64,000 nucleotides of DNA from Mycobacterium lepraemurium. GTDB taxonomy: Bacteria > Actinomycetota > Actinomycetes > Mycobacteriales > Mycobacteriaceae. The notes below the pieces were generated by a model. The model did no database searches, was not told the origin of the DNA, and saw only the letters and a list, made by a program, of their open reading frames with translations. A program made the translations under genes and the position numbers. Location of the stretch: contig CP021238.1 in assembly GCA_002291465.1 (NCBI GenBank), positions 1,550,001 through 1,614,000 on the forward strand, written 5' to 3'. This document shows positions 18,328 to 26,394 of this stretch, in pieces (the stretch's first letter is position 1; every line of letters starts with the position of its first letter).

Positions 18328-19080
18328 ATGAGCGGCCATTCCAAGTGGGCCACTACCAAGCACAAGAAAGCCGTCATCGACGCCCGCCGCGGCAAGATGT
18401 TCGCCCGGCTGATCAAGAACATCGAGGTCGCGGCCCGCGTCGGTGGTGGTGATCCGGCGGGCAACCCGACGCTCTACGACGCGATCCAGAAGGCGAAAAA
18501 GAGCTCGGTACCCAACGAGAACATCGAGCGGGCCCGCAAGCGCGGCGCCGGCGAGGAGGTCGGCGGCGCCGACTGGCAGACCATCACCTACGAGGGGTAT
18601 GCGCCCAACGGCGTGGCGGTGCTGATCGAGTGCCTGACCGACAACCGCAACCGCGCCGCCAGTGAGGTGCGGGTGGCGATGACCCGCAACGGCGGCACCA
18701 TGGCCGACCCGGGTTCGGTGTCCTACCTGTTCTCCCGCAAGGGCGTCGTCACCTGCGAGAAGAACGGCCTGACCGAGGACGACATCCTGGCGGCCGTGCT
18801 GGACGCCGGCGCCGAAGAGGTCGAGGACCTCGGCGACGGCTTCGAAATCATCTGCGAGCCAACCGATCTCGTCGCAGTGCGGACGGCGCTGCAGGACGCG
18901 GGCATCGACTACGACTCCGCCGAGGCGGGATTCCAGCCGTCGGTGACGGTGCCGCTGGACGCCGCCGGGGCGCAGAAGGTGATGCGGCTGGTCGACGCGC
19001 TCGAGGACAGCGACGACGTCCAGGACGTGTGGACCAACGCCGACATTCCCGACGAAATCCTGGCCCAGATCGAGGAGTGA
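18328..19080 (+). CDS. YebC/PmpR-family protein
   Basis: 250 residues, complete. The N-terminus [16 protein letters not shown] and the [14 protein letters not shown] loop are diagnostic of the YebC family (TACO1 in mitochondria). Members act as DNA-binding regulators in some bacteria and help ribosomes translate proline stretches in others, so the exact role here is open. TAGACT at 18279-18284 is a plausible -10. The gene lies upstream of ruvC, as in many actinobacteria, but the minus-strand speE group intervenes. Confidence 0.92.
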   Translation: MSGHSKWATTKHKKAVIDARRGKMFARLIKNIEVAARVGGGDPAGNPTLYDAIQKAKKSSVPNENIERARKRGAGEEVGGADWQTITYEGYAPNGVAVLIECLTDNRNRAASEVRVAMTRNGGTMADPGSVSYLFSRKGVVTCEKNGLTEDDILAAVLDAGAEEVEDLGDGFEIICEPTDLVAVRTALQDAGIDYDSAEAGFQPSVTVPLDAAGAQKVMRLVDALEDSDDVQDVWTNADIPDEILAQIEE

Positions 19081-19093
19081 CGGCACCGGCCGA

Positions 19094-20662
19094 TCAGTCG
19101 TAGCCGTGCCGCATGTCGCCGACGATGCGCGGATTGTCCAGCGTCGAGGGCTCCAGCGGTCGCGGCCCGACGTCGCCGGAGAACACCACCGCGGCCTGCA
19201 GCACCCGCTGATCGAGGAAGCGCAGCGGCGGGGTGTCGGGCGGCACCTTGGGCGCGGGCGGGGTGTCGCCGCGCTGGGCCTGCACGAAGCCCCAGTCGCC
19301 GAACGTGGGCACGTGCACGTGATAGGGCATGACGGCGTAGCCGGCCGCCCGGATGGTCGACACCGTGCGCCAGTACGCCGTCGGGGTGGAGAACGGGCTG
19401 CCCGCCTGCACCACCAGCAGCCCGCCGGGCGCCAGCGCGCGGGCGGCCAGCGCGTATAACTCGGTGGAGTACAGCCGCCCCAGCACCGGGGTGTCGGGGT
19501 CGGGCAGGTCGACGATGACCGCGTCGAACCGGTCCGGGTTCGGCCCGCGCAGCCAGGCCATCGCGTCCGCGGTCAGCACCCGCACCCGCGGGTTGTCCAG
19601 CGAACCGCCGTTGGCGGCGCGCAGCGTGGTGCGGGCGATCTCGATGACGGCGGGGTCGAGTTCGACCTGCAAGATCCTGGAAATGCCGGGCTGGCGCAGT
19701 AATTCGCGCGCGGCCAGGCCGTCGCCGCCGAGCACCAGCACCGACCGGGCGCCGTTGCCGAGTGCGGGGTAGACCAGGCTCTCGGTGTAGCGGTGCTCGT
19801 CGCGGGTGGAGAACTGCAGCCCGCCGTCCAGGTACAGCCGGGTGTTGTCGCCGCGGCGGGTCACCACGATCTCCTGGTAGGGCGTGTGCCGGTAGGAGAT
19901 GATCGGGTCGGCGTAAAGCCTTTGCCTGCTGGTGGTTTCGACGTCCGCCGAGCGCAGCAGCAGGCTGGCCAGCAGCGCCAGCACGGCGGCCAGCGCGCAC
20001 AGCGCCAGTGCCAGTTGCCGCGCCGAAACCACTTGCCGCAGCAGGAAAACCGCCACCACGGCCGTTGCCGCCAGGTTGATCATGCCGGTGGCGGCCACGC
20101 CCCGGATCATGCCCAGCTGCGGCAGCAGCAGGAACGGCCACACCAGCCCGCCGAGCAACGCACCCAGGTAATCGGCGGCGTTGAGGTTGGCCAGCGTGCA
20201 GCCGGCGTCGGCAGGCCCGGCCGGCCGTCCGCGCTGCAGCAGCGTCATCAGCAGTGGCACCACGGCGCCGACCAGGCCACCGATCAGCGCCGTACTCACC
20301 GCCAGCACCCAGGTCGACCCGACCGAGCCGTCCAGGAACGCGAACACCACGTACAGCGCCGCCGCCGACAGCCCGCCCACCACGCCCAGCAGCGCCTCGA
20401 CCGCGATGAAGCCGAGCGCGGCGTGCGCCAGCAGCGGCTTGGCCAGCAGCGCACCCACCCCAAGCGCGGCGATGTAGCTGGCCACGATCAGCGAGGTAGC
20501 GACGATGCCGCCGCCGTCCAGGCTGGCCGACAGCGTCAGCAGCGCGAGTTCGTAGATGATGCCGCAGGCCGCGCATGCCGCGACGGCGGCCAGCAGCAGC
20601 GCCCGCCACCGCCCCGGCGACGGCGGCGCCGCCTCGGGTGCCGTGACCTCGACGGTGCTCAT
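19094..20662 (-). CDS. speE: Membrane-embedded spermidine synthase-like protein SpeE
   Basis: 522 residues. The first 220 contain about seven TM helices. The C-terminal half is a spermidine synthase/SAM-binding fold with YQEIVVTRRG, LDGGLQFSTRDEHRY, VLVLGGDGLAARELL and the acidic VDLPDPDTP loop. This two-part architecture matches M. tuberculosis Rv2601 (SpeE). True polyamine synthesis is inferred from the fold only. Start ATG 20662 overlaps the native stop of the upstream DUF350 gene. Confidence 0.88.
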   Translation of the reverse strand: MSTVEVTAPEAAPPSPGRWRALLLAAVAACAACGIIYELALLTLSASLDGGGIVATSLIVASYIAALGVGALLAKPLLAHAALGFIAVEALLGVVGGLSAAALYVVFAFLDGSVGSTWVLAVSTALIGGLVGAVVPLLMTLLQRGRPAGPADAGCTLANLNAADYLGALLGGLVWPFLLLPQLGMIRGVAATGMINLAATAVVAVFLLRQVVSARQLALALCALAAVLALLASLLLRSADVETTSRQRLYADPIISYRHTPYQEIVVTRRGDNTRLYLDGGLQFSTRDEHRYTESLVYPALGNGARSVLVLGGDGLAARELLRQPGISRILQVELDPAVIEIARTTLRAANGGSLDNPRVRVLTADAMAWLRGPNPDRFDAVIVDLPDPDTPVLGRLYSTELYALAARALAPGGLLVVQAGSPFSTPTAYWRTVSTIRAAGYAVMPYHVHVPTFGDWGFVQAQRGDTPPAPKVPPDTPPLRFLDQRVLQAAVVFSGDVGPRPLEPSTLDNPRIVGDMRHGYD

Positions 20663-21110
20663 GACACCGCCGCGGCGGTCACTCCTCCCACCGCGAGCAG
20701 GATCAGCGCCACCGCGAACGATCCCGGGTGCAGCTGCGGCTCCTCGACGTGCTCGTGGAAGCTGGGATCAGCAGGCGCATCGCCAGCAGCGCCACCCCGA
20801 GCAGGATGACGCCCATTAGCCCGTACACCGCCACTCCGACCAGGCCCTGGCCCAGCTGGCTGTAGCTGTTGGCGATGGTGGTGATGATCACCATGGTCAG
20901 CGCGATGTACATCGCGCCCGCGATGACGACGGCGTTGGGCCGGCGGTCGATGAACACCAGTTGGCGCAGCTTGCCCGGGTTCAGCAGGTCGACCGCGCAG
21001 AACCCGACCAGCAGCACGGCCATGCCGACCGCGAAGTACAGGATGGTCGCGACCGCGCCCTTGAGGACGTTATTGAGGTCGACGGTGCCGATCTCGACGG
21101 CGAGGTACAT
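20659..21110 (-). pseudogene. DUF350 membrane protein, C-terminal frameshift
   Basis: From ATG 21110 this reads as an orthologue of Rv2600, with three TM helices (YFAVGMAVLLVGF, AMYIALTMVIITTI and YGLMGVILLGVALLAM). At about 20764-20766 one base is missing, so after LLIP the reading leaves the proper frame and stops at 20703. The correct frame continues SFHEHVEEPQLHPGSFAVAL, adds the last TM helix, and ends at a TGA (20659-20661) that overlaps the speE ATG. The product as read lacks its final helix. It might retain partial function. Confidence 0.7.
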
Positions 21111-21585
21111 GGTTGTCTCCTTTGCGTTGTGGATCCGCTGCTACGGCCGGGCCGTCACTTGGTGCCGCCCGGCCCGCCGGAGGTGCCTCCGGCGGGCCGG
21201 GCGGCGACCCGGGGAAGAAGCCCGGGCCGAGGAAGACGAAGGCGCCGTGGCTGTATTCGGCGCTCAGCGGCTCGACGCGAATGCTGCACGGGTAGTTGCC
21301 GTCCGGGCCGACGATCACGATGTCGTTGCTGTAGCGCAGGTATTCGGTCTTGTTGTCGTCGGCCCGCGCCGCGGGCTCGGTGTACTCGGACAGCGTGTCG
21401 GCCACCTGCTCGGGCGAGCCGGTGCACTGGTAGCGGGTGCCGTTCACGTCGCGGGCGTACTCGTGGTAGTGGCCGGCCACATAGGACGCAATGTTCTTCT
21501 GCAGCAAGATGATTCCGGTCAACAGGTACACCACCGCGGCGACGGCCAGGGCGCCGGCGATGACGAACAGGCGGTAGCGGCTCAC
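21070..21585 (-). CDS. DUF4247-like membrane-anchored protein with altered tail
   Basis: 171 residues from GTG 21585, with a single N-terminal TM helix (FVIAGALAVAAVVYLLTGII) and an extracytoplasmic domain containing YVAGHYHEYARDVNGTRYQC and YPCSIRVEPLSAEYSHG, as in Rv2599. Two cysteines may form a disulfide. The tail is odd: the current frame runs past the expected end and overlaps the DUF350 start by 41 bp, whereas another frame gives a Gly-rich tail ending at 21155, as I remember for the family. A perfect hairpin (21164-21205) sits exactly there. GTG 21594 is another possible start. Confidence 0.65.
   Translation of the reverse strand: MSRYRLFVIAGALAVAAVVYLLTGIILLQKNIASYVAGHYHEYARDVNGTRYQCTGSPEQVADTLSEYTEPAARADDNKTEYLRYSNDIVIVGPDGNYPCSIRVEPLSAEYSHGAFVFLGPGFFPGSPPGPPEAPPAGRAAPSDGPAVAADPQRKGDNHVPRRRDRHRRPQ
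21164..21205. repeat. Perfect 20-bp inverted repeat, 2-nt centre
   Basis: The arms 21164-21183 and 21186-21205 are exact reverse complements separated by TG. The left arm begins GCCGCCCGGCCC. It lies in the 3' end of the DUF4247-like gene, just before the DUF350 gene on the same strand. RNA from either strand could fold into a very stable hairpin. Confidence 0.95.
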
Positions 21586-21668
21586 GGATGCCACCGGCTG
21601 GCGGTGCCAACGACCGTTCCGCCGCGGCCGGCGGGGTGGTCGGGATACAGGTGCCAGGTCCGCCAGCG

Positions 21669-22085
21669 CTAGCCGGCGCCGTCGGGCCGGGCGGCCAGCA
21701 CGGTCAGCGCGGCGCCGTCGCCGGGGAAGCTGCCGCCCAGCCAGCCCGGCAGGCACGCGCACCGGTCGCGAAGGTCGTCGGCGAGCCGGCGAAAGCTCGC
21801 CTCGTCACGGGCGTCGGTGCGGGAGCGCAGGCGGTAGCCGGGCGCTTCGGCGCGCTCGGGTAGGTCGACGCCGAAACTGCGTGCGGTGCAAGAGATTTCC
21901 TCGGAGAACGCATGCTCGACCGCGACGACGTGCGACGCGCCCAGCACCCCGAGCAACAGCGCGCCGCCGTCGGGATGGTCCAGCCGGTGGCTGACCAGCG
22001 GCGCCGGTACCGGCGCGTTGAGCGCCAGGCCCAGCTTCTCCCCGGACACGTCCGCGGGGATCACGGTTAGCTGATGAAGGGGCAC
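21669..22085 (-). CDS. Conserved mycobacterial hypothetical (Rv2598-like)
   Basis: 138 residues, recognisable from memory as the Rv2598 orthologue (VPLHQLTVIPADVSGEKLGL, then LLLGVLGASHVVAVEHAF). No known domain, TM helix or catalytic motif is visible. GTG 22085 is taken as the start, with AGAAGG eight bases upstream. A slightly earlier start used in relatives would fall on GTC here. It sits within the minus-strand group running towards speE, 19 bases after the DUF4178 gene. Confidence 0.7.
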   Translation of the reverse strand: MPLHQLTVIPADVSGEKLGLALNAPVPAPLVSHRLDHPDGGALLLGVLGASHVVAVEHAFSEEISCTARSFGVDLPERAEAPGYRLRSRTDARDEASFRRLADDLRDRCACLPGWLGGSFPGDGAALTVLAARPDGAG

Positions 22086-22104
22086 CGTGTTGACCTTCTG
22101 CGCG

Positions 22105-22716
22105 TCAGGCCGAACTCGGTGGGGGCGCGGCATACATGGTGATCTCGCCGGGCGACACCGGCTTGCCCGTCGACACCTCCCAGGGCATGTTCGGGGCCCA
22201 GCGCTCGAACGACAGCAGCGCCGTCTCGTCGGCGTTGGTGCAGTCGACGAATTCCATCTCGCCGCCGGCCGGCAGCCCGGTGGTTCCCTCGGTGGTGTAG
22301 GGGGCGCGGCCGCGCTCGGACTCGTGGAACGTCACGCCGTCGACCACGTAGTTGTCGCCGGGGCGCAGCGACAGGTCCTTGCGGGTCACCCACAGGGCCA
22401 GTTCCAGCCGCCCGTCGTCTTTTTCGACGCTGAACCACAGCGGCTGGTCGCCGCCTTCCAGCAGGTGCCCCCACCACACGAACGGGCCCCCGCGGTAGGT
22501 GACCGAGCCGCGTACGATGTAGTCGGTGCCGCCGTAGCTGACGACGGCGCCCGGCCCGAGTTGGCGCGGACCGAACTGCGGCATCGCGTCCGCGGCGAGC
22601 GGATCGGGCCGCCCAGCCGGGCGCGCGGGTTGCTTGGGCCGTCGCAAAGCCACCACGAGCACCACGATGGACGCGATGAACAGCACGATGGCGAGCATGA
22701 CCAGCAGAGATCCCAC
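22105..22716 (-). CDS. DUF4178 membrane protein
   Basis: 203 residues, matching Rv2597. One N-terminal TM helix (residues 4-24, [20 protein letters not shown]) is followed by a basic Pro-rich linker and a soluble DUF4178-type domain ([18 protein letters not shown], then [18 protein letters not shown]). The function is unknown. GTG 22716 has GGAGGGG upstream. First gene of a minus-strand run DUF4178, Rv2598-like, DUF4247, DUF350, speE, a conserved actinobacterial neighbourhood suggesting a shared membrane process. Confidence 0.78.
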   Translation of the reverse strand: MGSLLVMLAIVLFIASIVVLVVALRRPKQPARPAGRPDPLAADAMPQFGPRQLGPGAVVSYGGTDYIVRGSVTYRGGPFVWWGHLLEGGDQPLWFSVEKDDGRLELALWVTRKDLSLRPGDNYVVDGVTFHESERGRAPYTTEGTTGLPAGGEMEFVDCTNADETALLSFERWAPNMPWEVSTGKPVSPGEITMYAAPPPSSA

Positions 22717-22864
22717 GCCAACCCCTCCGTTGCCACCTTGCTCGAGCGAGCGTGGGCTAAAGCTAACAGCTTTTCGGTGGCCGCGGCGCCGTAACGTCTC
22801 GACCGGGAATCGGCGCCCGCGCCGCGTGTCCTACCCGGGCTGGTCGGCGCCGGCCGCTAGGCTA

Positions 22865-22880
22865 TCGAACAGCTGTTCTA
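22865..22880 (+). promoter_or_regulatory. LexA (SOS) box upstream of ruvC
   Basis: TCGAAC-AGCT-GTTCTA differs by one base from the mycobacterial consensus TCGAAC-N4-GTTCGA. It ends 17 bases before the ruvC ATG and directly follows a TAGGCT (22858-22863) that may be the -10, so LexA binding would block transcription. GGGAG at 22887-22891 is the ruvC ribosome site. Confidence 0.85.
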
Positions 22881-22897
22881 CTAGGTGGGAGCGGGTA

Positions 22898-23464
22898 ATG
22901 CGGGTGATGGGCGTCGACCCCGGCCTGACCCGGTGCGGGCTGTCGGTGGTGGAAAGCGGGCGCGGTCGCACCGTCGTCGCGCTGGACGTCGACGTGGTGC
23001 GCACCCCGTCGGACGCGCCGCTGGCCGAGCGGCTGCTGAGCATCAGCGACGCAGTCGAGCATTGGCTAGCCACCCATCAGCCGGACGTGGTGGCCATCGA
23101 GCGGGTGTTCTCCCAGCTGAATGTGACGACCGTGATGGGCACCGCCCAGGCCGGCGGCGTGGTGGCGCTGGCGGCGGCCAAACGCGGCATCGGCGTGCAC
23201 TTCCACACCCCCAGCGAGGTCAAGGCCGCGGTGACCGGCAACGGCGTCGCCAACAAGGCCCAAGTCACCGCGATGGTCACCAGAATCCTTGCGCTGCAAG
23301 CCAAACCGACACCCGCCGACGCCGCCGACGCGCTGGCGCTGGCCATCTGCCACTGCTGGCGGGCGCCGATGATCGCCCGGATGGCGCGGGCCGAGGCGCT
23401 GGCGACCCAGCAGCGGCAGGAATACAAGGGCAAGGTGGACGCGACGCTGAGGACCGCGCGATGA
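22898..23464 (+). CDS. ruvC: Holliday junction resolvase RuvC
   Basis: A 188-residue RNase H-fold endonuclease. The acidic catalytic residues are seen in [11 protein letters not shown] (first Asp), AIERVFS (Glu), and the C-terminal [12 protein letters not shown]. It cleaves Holliday junctions delivered by RuvAB. A LexA box upstream makes it SOS-inducible. The stop overlaps the ruvA ATG. Confidence 0.96.
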   Translation: MRVMGVDPGLTRCGLSVVESGRGRTVVALDVDVVRTPSDAPLAERLLSISDAVEHWLATHQPDVVAIERVFSQLNVTTVMGTAQAGGVVALAAAKRGIGVHFHTPSEVKAAVTGNGVANKAQVTAMVTRILALQAKPTPADAADALALAICHCWRAPMIARMARAEALATQQRQEYKGKVDATLRTAR

Positions 23465-24060
23465 TCGCCTCGGTGCGCGGGGAGGTGCTCGAGGTGGCGC
23501 TTGACCATGCGGTGCTCGAGGCCGCCGGGGTCGGCTACCGGGTCAACGCGACGCCCTCGACGCTGTCCACGCTGCGCACCGGGACGCAGGCCCGGCTGAT
23601 CACCGCGATGATCGTCCGCGAGGATTCGATGACGTTGTACGGCTTCACCGACACCGAGACCCGCGATTTGTTCCTGACCCTGCTGTCGGTGTCGGGCGTC
23701 GGCCCGCGGCTGGCGATGGCGACGCTGGCCGTGCATGACGCCGGCGCGCTGCGCCAGGCCCTGCACGACGGCGACGTCGCCGCGCTGACCCGGGTGCCCG
23801 GGATCGGCAAGCGCGGCGCCGAGCGGATGGTGCTGGAGCTGCGCGACAAGATCGGCGCGGCCGGGGCCGCGGGCGCGCCGGCGGGCGCGGTCCGCAACGG
23901 CCACGCGGTGCGCGCCCCGGTGGTCGAGGCGCTGGTCGGCCTCGGCTTCGCCGCCAAGCAGGCCGAGGAGGCCACCGACAAGGTGCTGGCCACCGAGCCC
24001 GAAGCCGGCACCTCCGGCGCGCTGCGCGCCGCCCTGTCGCTGCTGGGGAAGTCCCGATGA
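23461..24060 (+). CDS. ruvA: Holliday junction DNA helicase subunit RuvA
   Basis: 199 residues: an OB-fold N-terminal domain ([20 protein letters not shown]), two helix-hairpin-helix motifs ([16 protein letters not shown] and [19 protein letters not shown]), and the C-terminal UBA-like domain III ([20 protein letters not shown]) that contacts RuvB. It forms tetramers on the four-way junction. ATG 23461 overlaps the ruvC stop, so it is co-regulated by the same SOS promoter. Confidence 0.96.
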   Translation: MIASVRGEVLEVALDHAVLEAAGVGYRVNATPSTLSTLRTGTQARLITAMIVREDSMTLYGFTDTETRDLFLTLLSVSGVGPRLAMATLAVHDAGALRQALHDGDVAALTRVPGIGKRGAERMVLELRDKIGAAGAAGAPAGAVRNGHAVRAPVVEALVGLGFAAKQAEEATDKVLATEPEAGTSGALRAALSLLGKSR

Positions 24061-24109
24061 CCGCCGCCGCCGACGATGCAGAGCGAAGCGATGAGGAGGA
24101 GCGGCGCAG

Positions 24110-25165
24110 ATGACCGCTGACGACGCCGACTGGTCGGACCGCGACGTCTCGGGCGCCCTGGTACCCGGTGAAGGCGACATCGACGTCAGCCTGCGGCCCC
24201 GCTCGCTGCGGGAATTCATCGGCCAGCCGCGGGTGCGCGAACAGCTGCAGCTGGTCATCGAGGGTGCCAAGAACCGCGGCCGCACCCCCGATCACATCCT
24301 TCTGTCCGGCCCGCCGGGGCTGGGCAAGACGTCGCTGGCCATGATCATCGCCGCCGAGCTGGGCTCGTCGCTGCGGGTGACGTCCGGCCCGGCGCTGGAG
24401 CGCGCGGGCGACCTGGCGGCCATGCTGTCCAACCTGGTCGAGCACGATGTGCTGTTCATCGACGAGATTCACCGCATCGCCCGGCCGGCCGAGGAGATGC
24501 TCTACCTGGCGATGGAGGACTTCCGGGTCGACGTGGTGGTCGGCAAGGGCCCGGGAGCAACGTCGATCCCGCTAGAGGTGGCGCCGTTCACCCTGGTCGG
24601 CGCCACCACCCGGTCCGGCGCGCTGACAGGCCCGCTGCGGGACCGGTTCGGCTTAACCGCGCACATGGACTTCTACGAGCCGGCCGAGCTGCAGCAGGTG
24701 CTGGGCCGCTCGGCCGGCATCCTGGGCATCGAGCTGGGCGGTGAGGCGGCCGAGGAGATCGCCCGGCGCTCGCGCGGCACGCCGCGGATCGCCAACCGGC
24801 TGCTGCGCCGGGTGCGCGACTTCGCCGAGGTGCGCGCCGACGGGGTGATCACCCGTGACGTCGCCAAGGCCGCGCTGGCCGTCTACGACGTCGACGAACT
24901 CGGCCTGGACCGGCTGGACCGCGCCGTGCTCACCGCGCTGATCCGCAGCTTCGGCGGCGGCCCGGTTGGAGTGTCGACGCTGGCGGTGGCGGTGGGCGAG
25001 GAGGCCGCCACGGTCGAGGAGGTGTGCGAACCGTTCCTGGTCCGCGCCGGCATGGTGGCCCGCACGCCGCGCGGCCGGGTGGCCACCGCCCAGGCCTGGA
25101 CACACTTGGGCATGGTCCCCCCGGCCGGGGCCGCCGGGCTGGGTCAACCCGGTCTGTTCGACTGA
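24110..25165 (+). CDS. ruvB: Holliday junction branch-migration ATPase RuvB
   Basis: A 351-residue AAA+ motor. Walker A is GPPGLGKTS at residues 67-75, Walker B FIDEIHR at about 115-121, sensor I GATTRSG, and the arginine finger region GPLRDRFG. The C-terminal winged helix ([15 protein letters not shown]) binds DNA. It is separated from ruvA by 49 bases with a GAGGAGGAG tract that supplies the ribosome site. Last gene of the ruvCAB operon. Confidence 0.97.
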   Translation: MTADDADWSDRDVSGALVPGEGDIDVSLRPRSLREFIGQPRVREQLQLVIEGAKNRGRTPDHILLSGPPGLGKTSLAMIIAAELGSSLRVTSGPALERAGDLAAMLSNLVEHDVLFIDEIHRIARPAEEMLYLAMEDFRVDVVVGKGPGATSIPLEVAPFTLVGATTRSGALTGPLRDRFGLTAHMDFYEPAELQQVLGRSAGILGIELGGEAAEEIARRSRGTPRIANRLLRRVRDFAEVRADGVITRDVAKAALAVYDVDELGLDRLDRAVLTALIRSFGGGPVGVSTLAVAVGEEAATVEEVCEPFLVRAGMVARTPRGRVATAQAWTHLGMVPPAGAAGLGQPGLFD

Positions 25166-25645
25166 CCGGCTCGACCACCCGGCGGCGTTACTGCCCCTCC
25201 ACATCTTTGTGATGGAATCGTTGGCCTGGCCCTCGCCCCGCGCCCGGGCCGCCGTCGGCGCTACCCCCCGGCGGGGGCCGAGACCACCGAGGCGCCCGGC
25301 TTCCACCAACCCCGTTCCGGACGCCGTCGGCGCCTCAGGACCCGCCGCAATCCTCTTGGGGAACAAGGTCATTGGTGTGTGCGCCGGTGTCGGGTCGAGG
25401 GCCGCGGCGGCGGTGCCGCCGGTGGGTCTGCGCGGAGCGGGGCGCGGGCCGTACCGTCCCCCGGCCGCTGCGCGGCGGCCCCGACGAGGGCCGCGGGTCG
25501 CCGGACTTCACCAGTAACAGCAGCCTCACCAGCCTCAATGGCCACCGGGGACGGTGGCTTTGACCCCGCGGCGTGGGTTACTAGTGGAAACCGCCGGGCA
25601 CCCATGTCCAGCCGAAAATACGCCGGTATTCAACGAGGGGATGTC
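25166..25645. other. Non-coding stretch after ruvB
   Basis: About 480 bases without a convincing gene. Open frames here lack conserved motifs and consist of low-complexity Arg/Pro/Gly-rich sequence. In M. tuberculosis a PE_PGRS gene lies near this point, but no PE N-terminus or GGXGG repeats are recognisable, so I do not call a remnant. GAGGGG at 25635-25640 is the ribosome site of the next gene. Confidence 0.5.
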
Positions 25646-26329
25646 ATGAAATACGCAGAGGACGGCCACACCCGCGGGCTGAGCATGCCGCGCTCGCGCG
25701 GCGCGGTCAGCGGACTGCTCCTGGTGATCCTGGGAGCTTGGGGGGCGTTAATACCGTTTGTGGGTCCACACTTCAATTTCGCCTACACGCCGGACAGAGA
25801 CTGGGCCTGGAGCTCGGCCCGCGGCTGGCTGGAGGTGGCGCCGGGCGCGGCCACCGCGCCGGGTGGGCTGTTGCTGATCGTCGCCGGCAACCGGGTCGCG
25901 GCGATGCTGGGCGGCTGGCTGGCCGTGCTGGCCGGCGCCTGGTTCGTGGTGGGCGGTCAGCTTGCCCCGCTGCTGGGCATCGGCTCGGCCGGTGACCCGA
26001 TCGCCGCGACCGAGCGCAAGCGCGCGCTGCTCGAGGTCACCCATTTCTCGGGCCTGGGCGCGCTGATCATCTTCGTGGGCGGGGTCGTGCTGGCCCGAAC
26101 CAGCGCGCGCCTGGCCCGTGACGGCCAGCCACTGGCGTCCGACGCCCCGGCGGCGTCGGCCGTTGAGCCGTACCGGGATCCGGCCTACGACCCGGCCGAC
26201 GTCTCCTCGGGGGCGCTGACCAAACCGCGGACCTCGGCCGACCCCGAGCCGAAGCGGGGATGGCGCAAGAACCGCGCCGGCGCCGACGGCAACGCCGCGT
26301 ACCTGCGCTGGCCGCACCCGCAGCAGTAG
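25646..26329 (+). CDS. Four-TM membrane protein
   Basis: 227 residues from ATG 25646, with GAGGGG five bases upstream. Hydrophobic segments lie at about residues 20-40, 68-86, 87-107 and 129-150. The first loop contains HFNFAYTPDRDWAWSSARGW. The C-terminal 70 residues are hydrophilic and Pro/Lys-rich. It resembles conserved actinobacterial membrane proteins of unknown function; no enzymatic motif is seen. It converges on car with a strong terminator between. Confidence 0.75.
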   Translation: MKYAEDGHTRGLSMPRSRGAVSGLLLVILGAWGALIPFVGPHFNFAYTPDRDWAWSSARGWLEVAPGAATAPGGLLLIVAGNRVAAMLGGWLAVLAGAWFVVGGQLAPLLGIGSAGDPIAATERKRALLEVTHFSGLGALIIFVGGVVLARTSARLARDGQPLASDAPAASAVEPYRDPAYDPADVSSGALTKPRTSADPEPKRGWRKNRAGADGNAAYLRWPHPQQ

Positions 26330-26346
26330 TTATCCGTCGATCAACG

Positions 26347-26389
26347 GCAATCGCCCAGTCCCGCAACGGGACTGGGCGATTGCGTTCTT
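26347..26389. terminator. Bidirectional intrinsic terminator
   Basis: A perfect 17-bp stem (26347-26363 and 26367-26383) with a CAA loop, beginning GCAATCGCCCAG, is followed by GTTCTT on the plus strand. It sits exactly between convergent genes ending at 26329 and 26395. Confidence 0.85.
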
Positions 26390-26394
26390 GACCG

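Noticed and set aside
24061-24109. Programmed frameshift linking ruvA and ruvB
   Set aside because: ruvA ends with a normal stop and ruvB has its own ATG and GAGGAGGAG ribosome site.
25166-25645. PE_PGRS remnant after ruvB
   Set aside because: A PE_PGRS gene lies near this locus in M. tuberculosis, but no PE motif or GGXGG repeat is seen.
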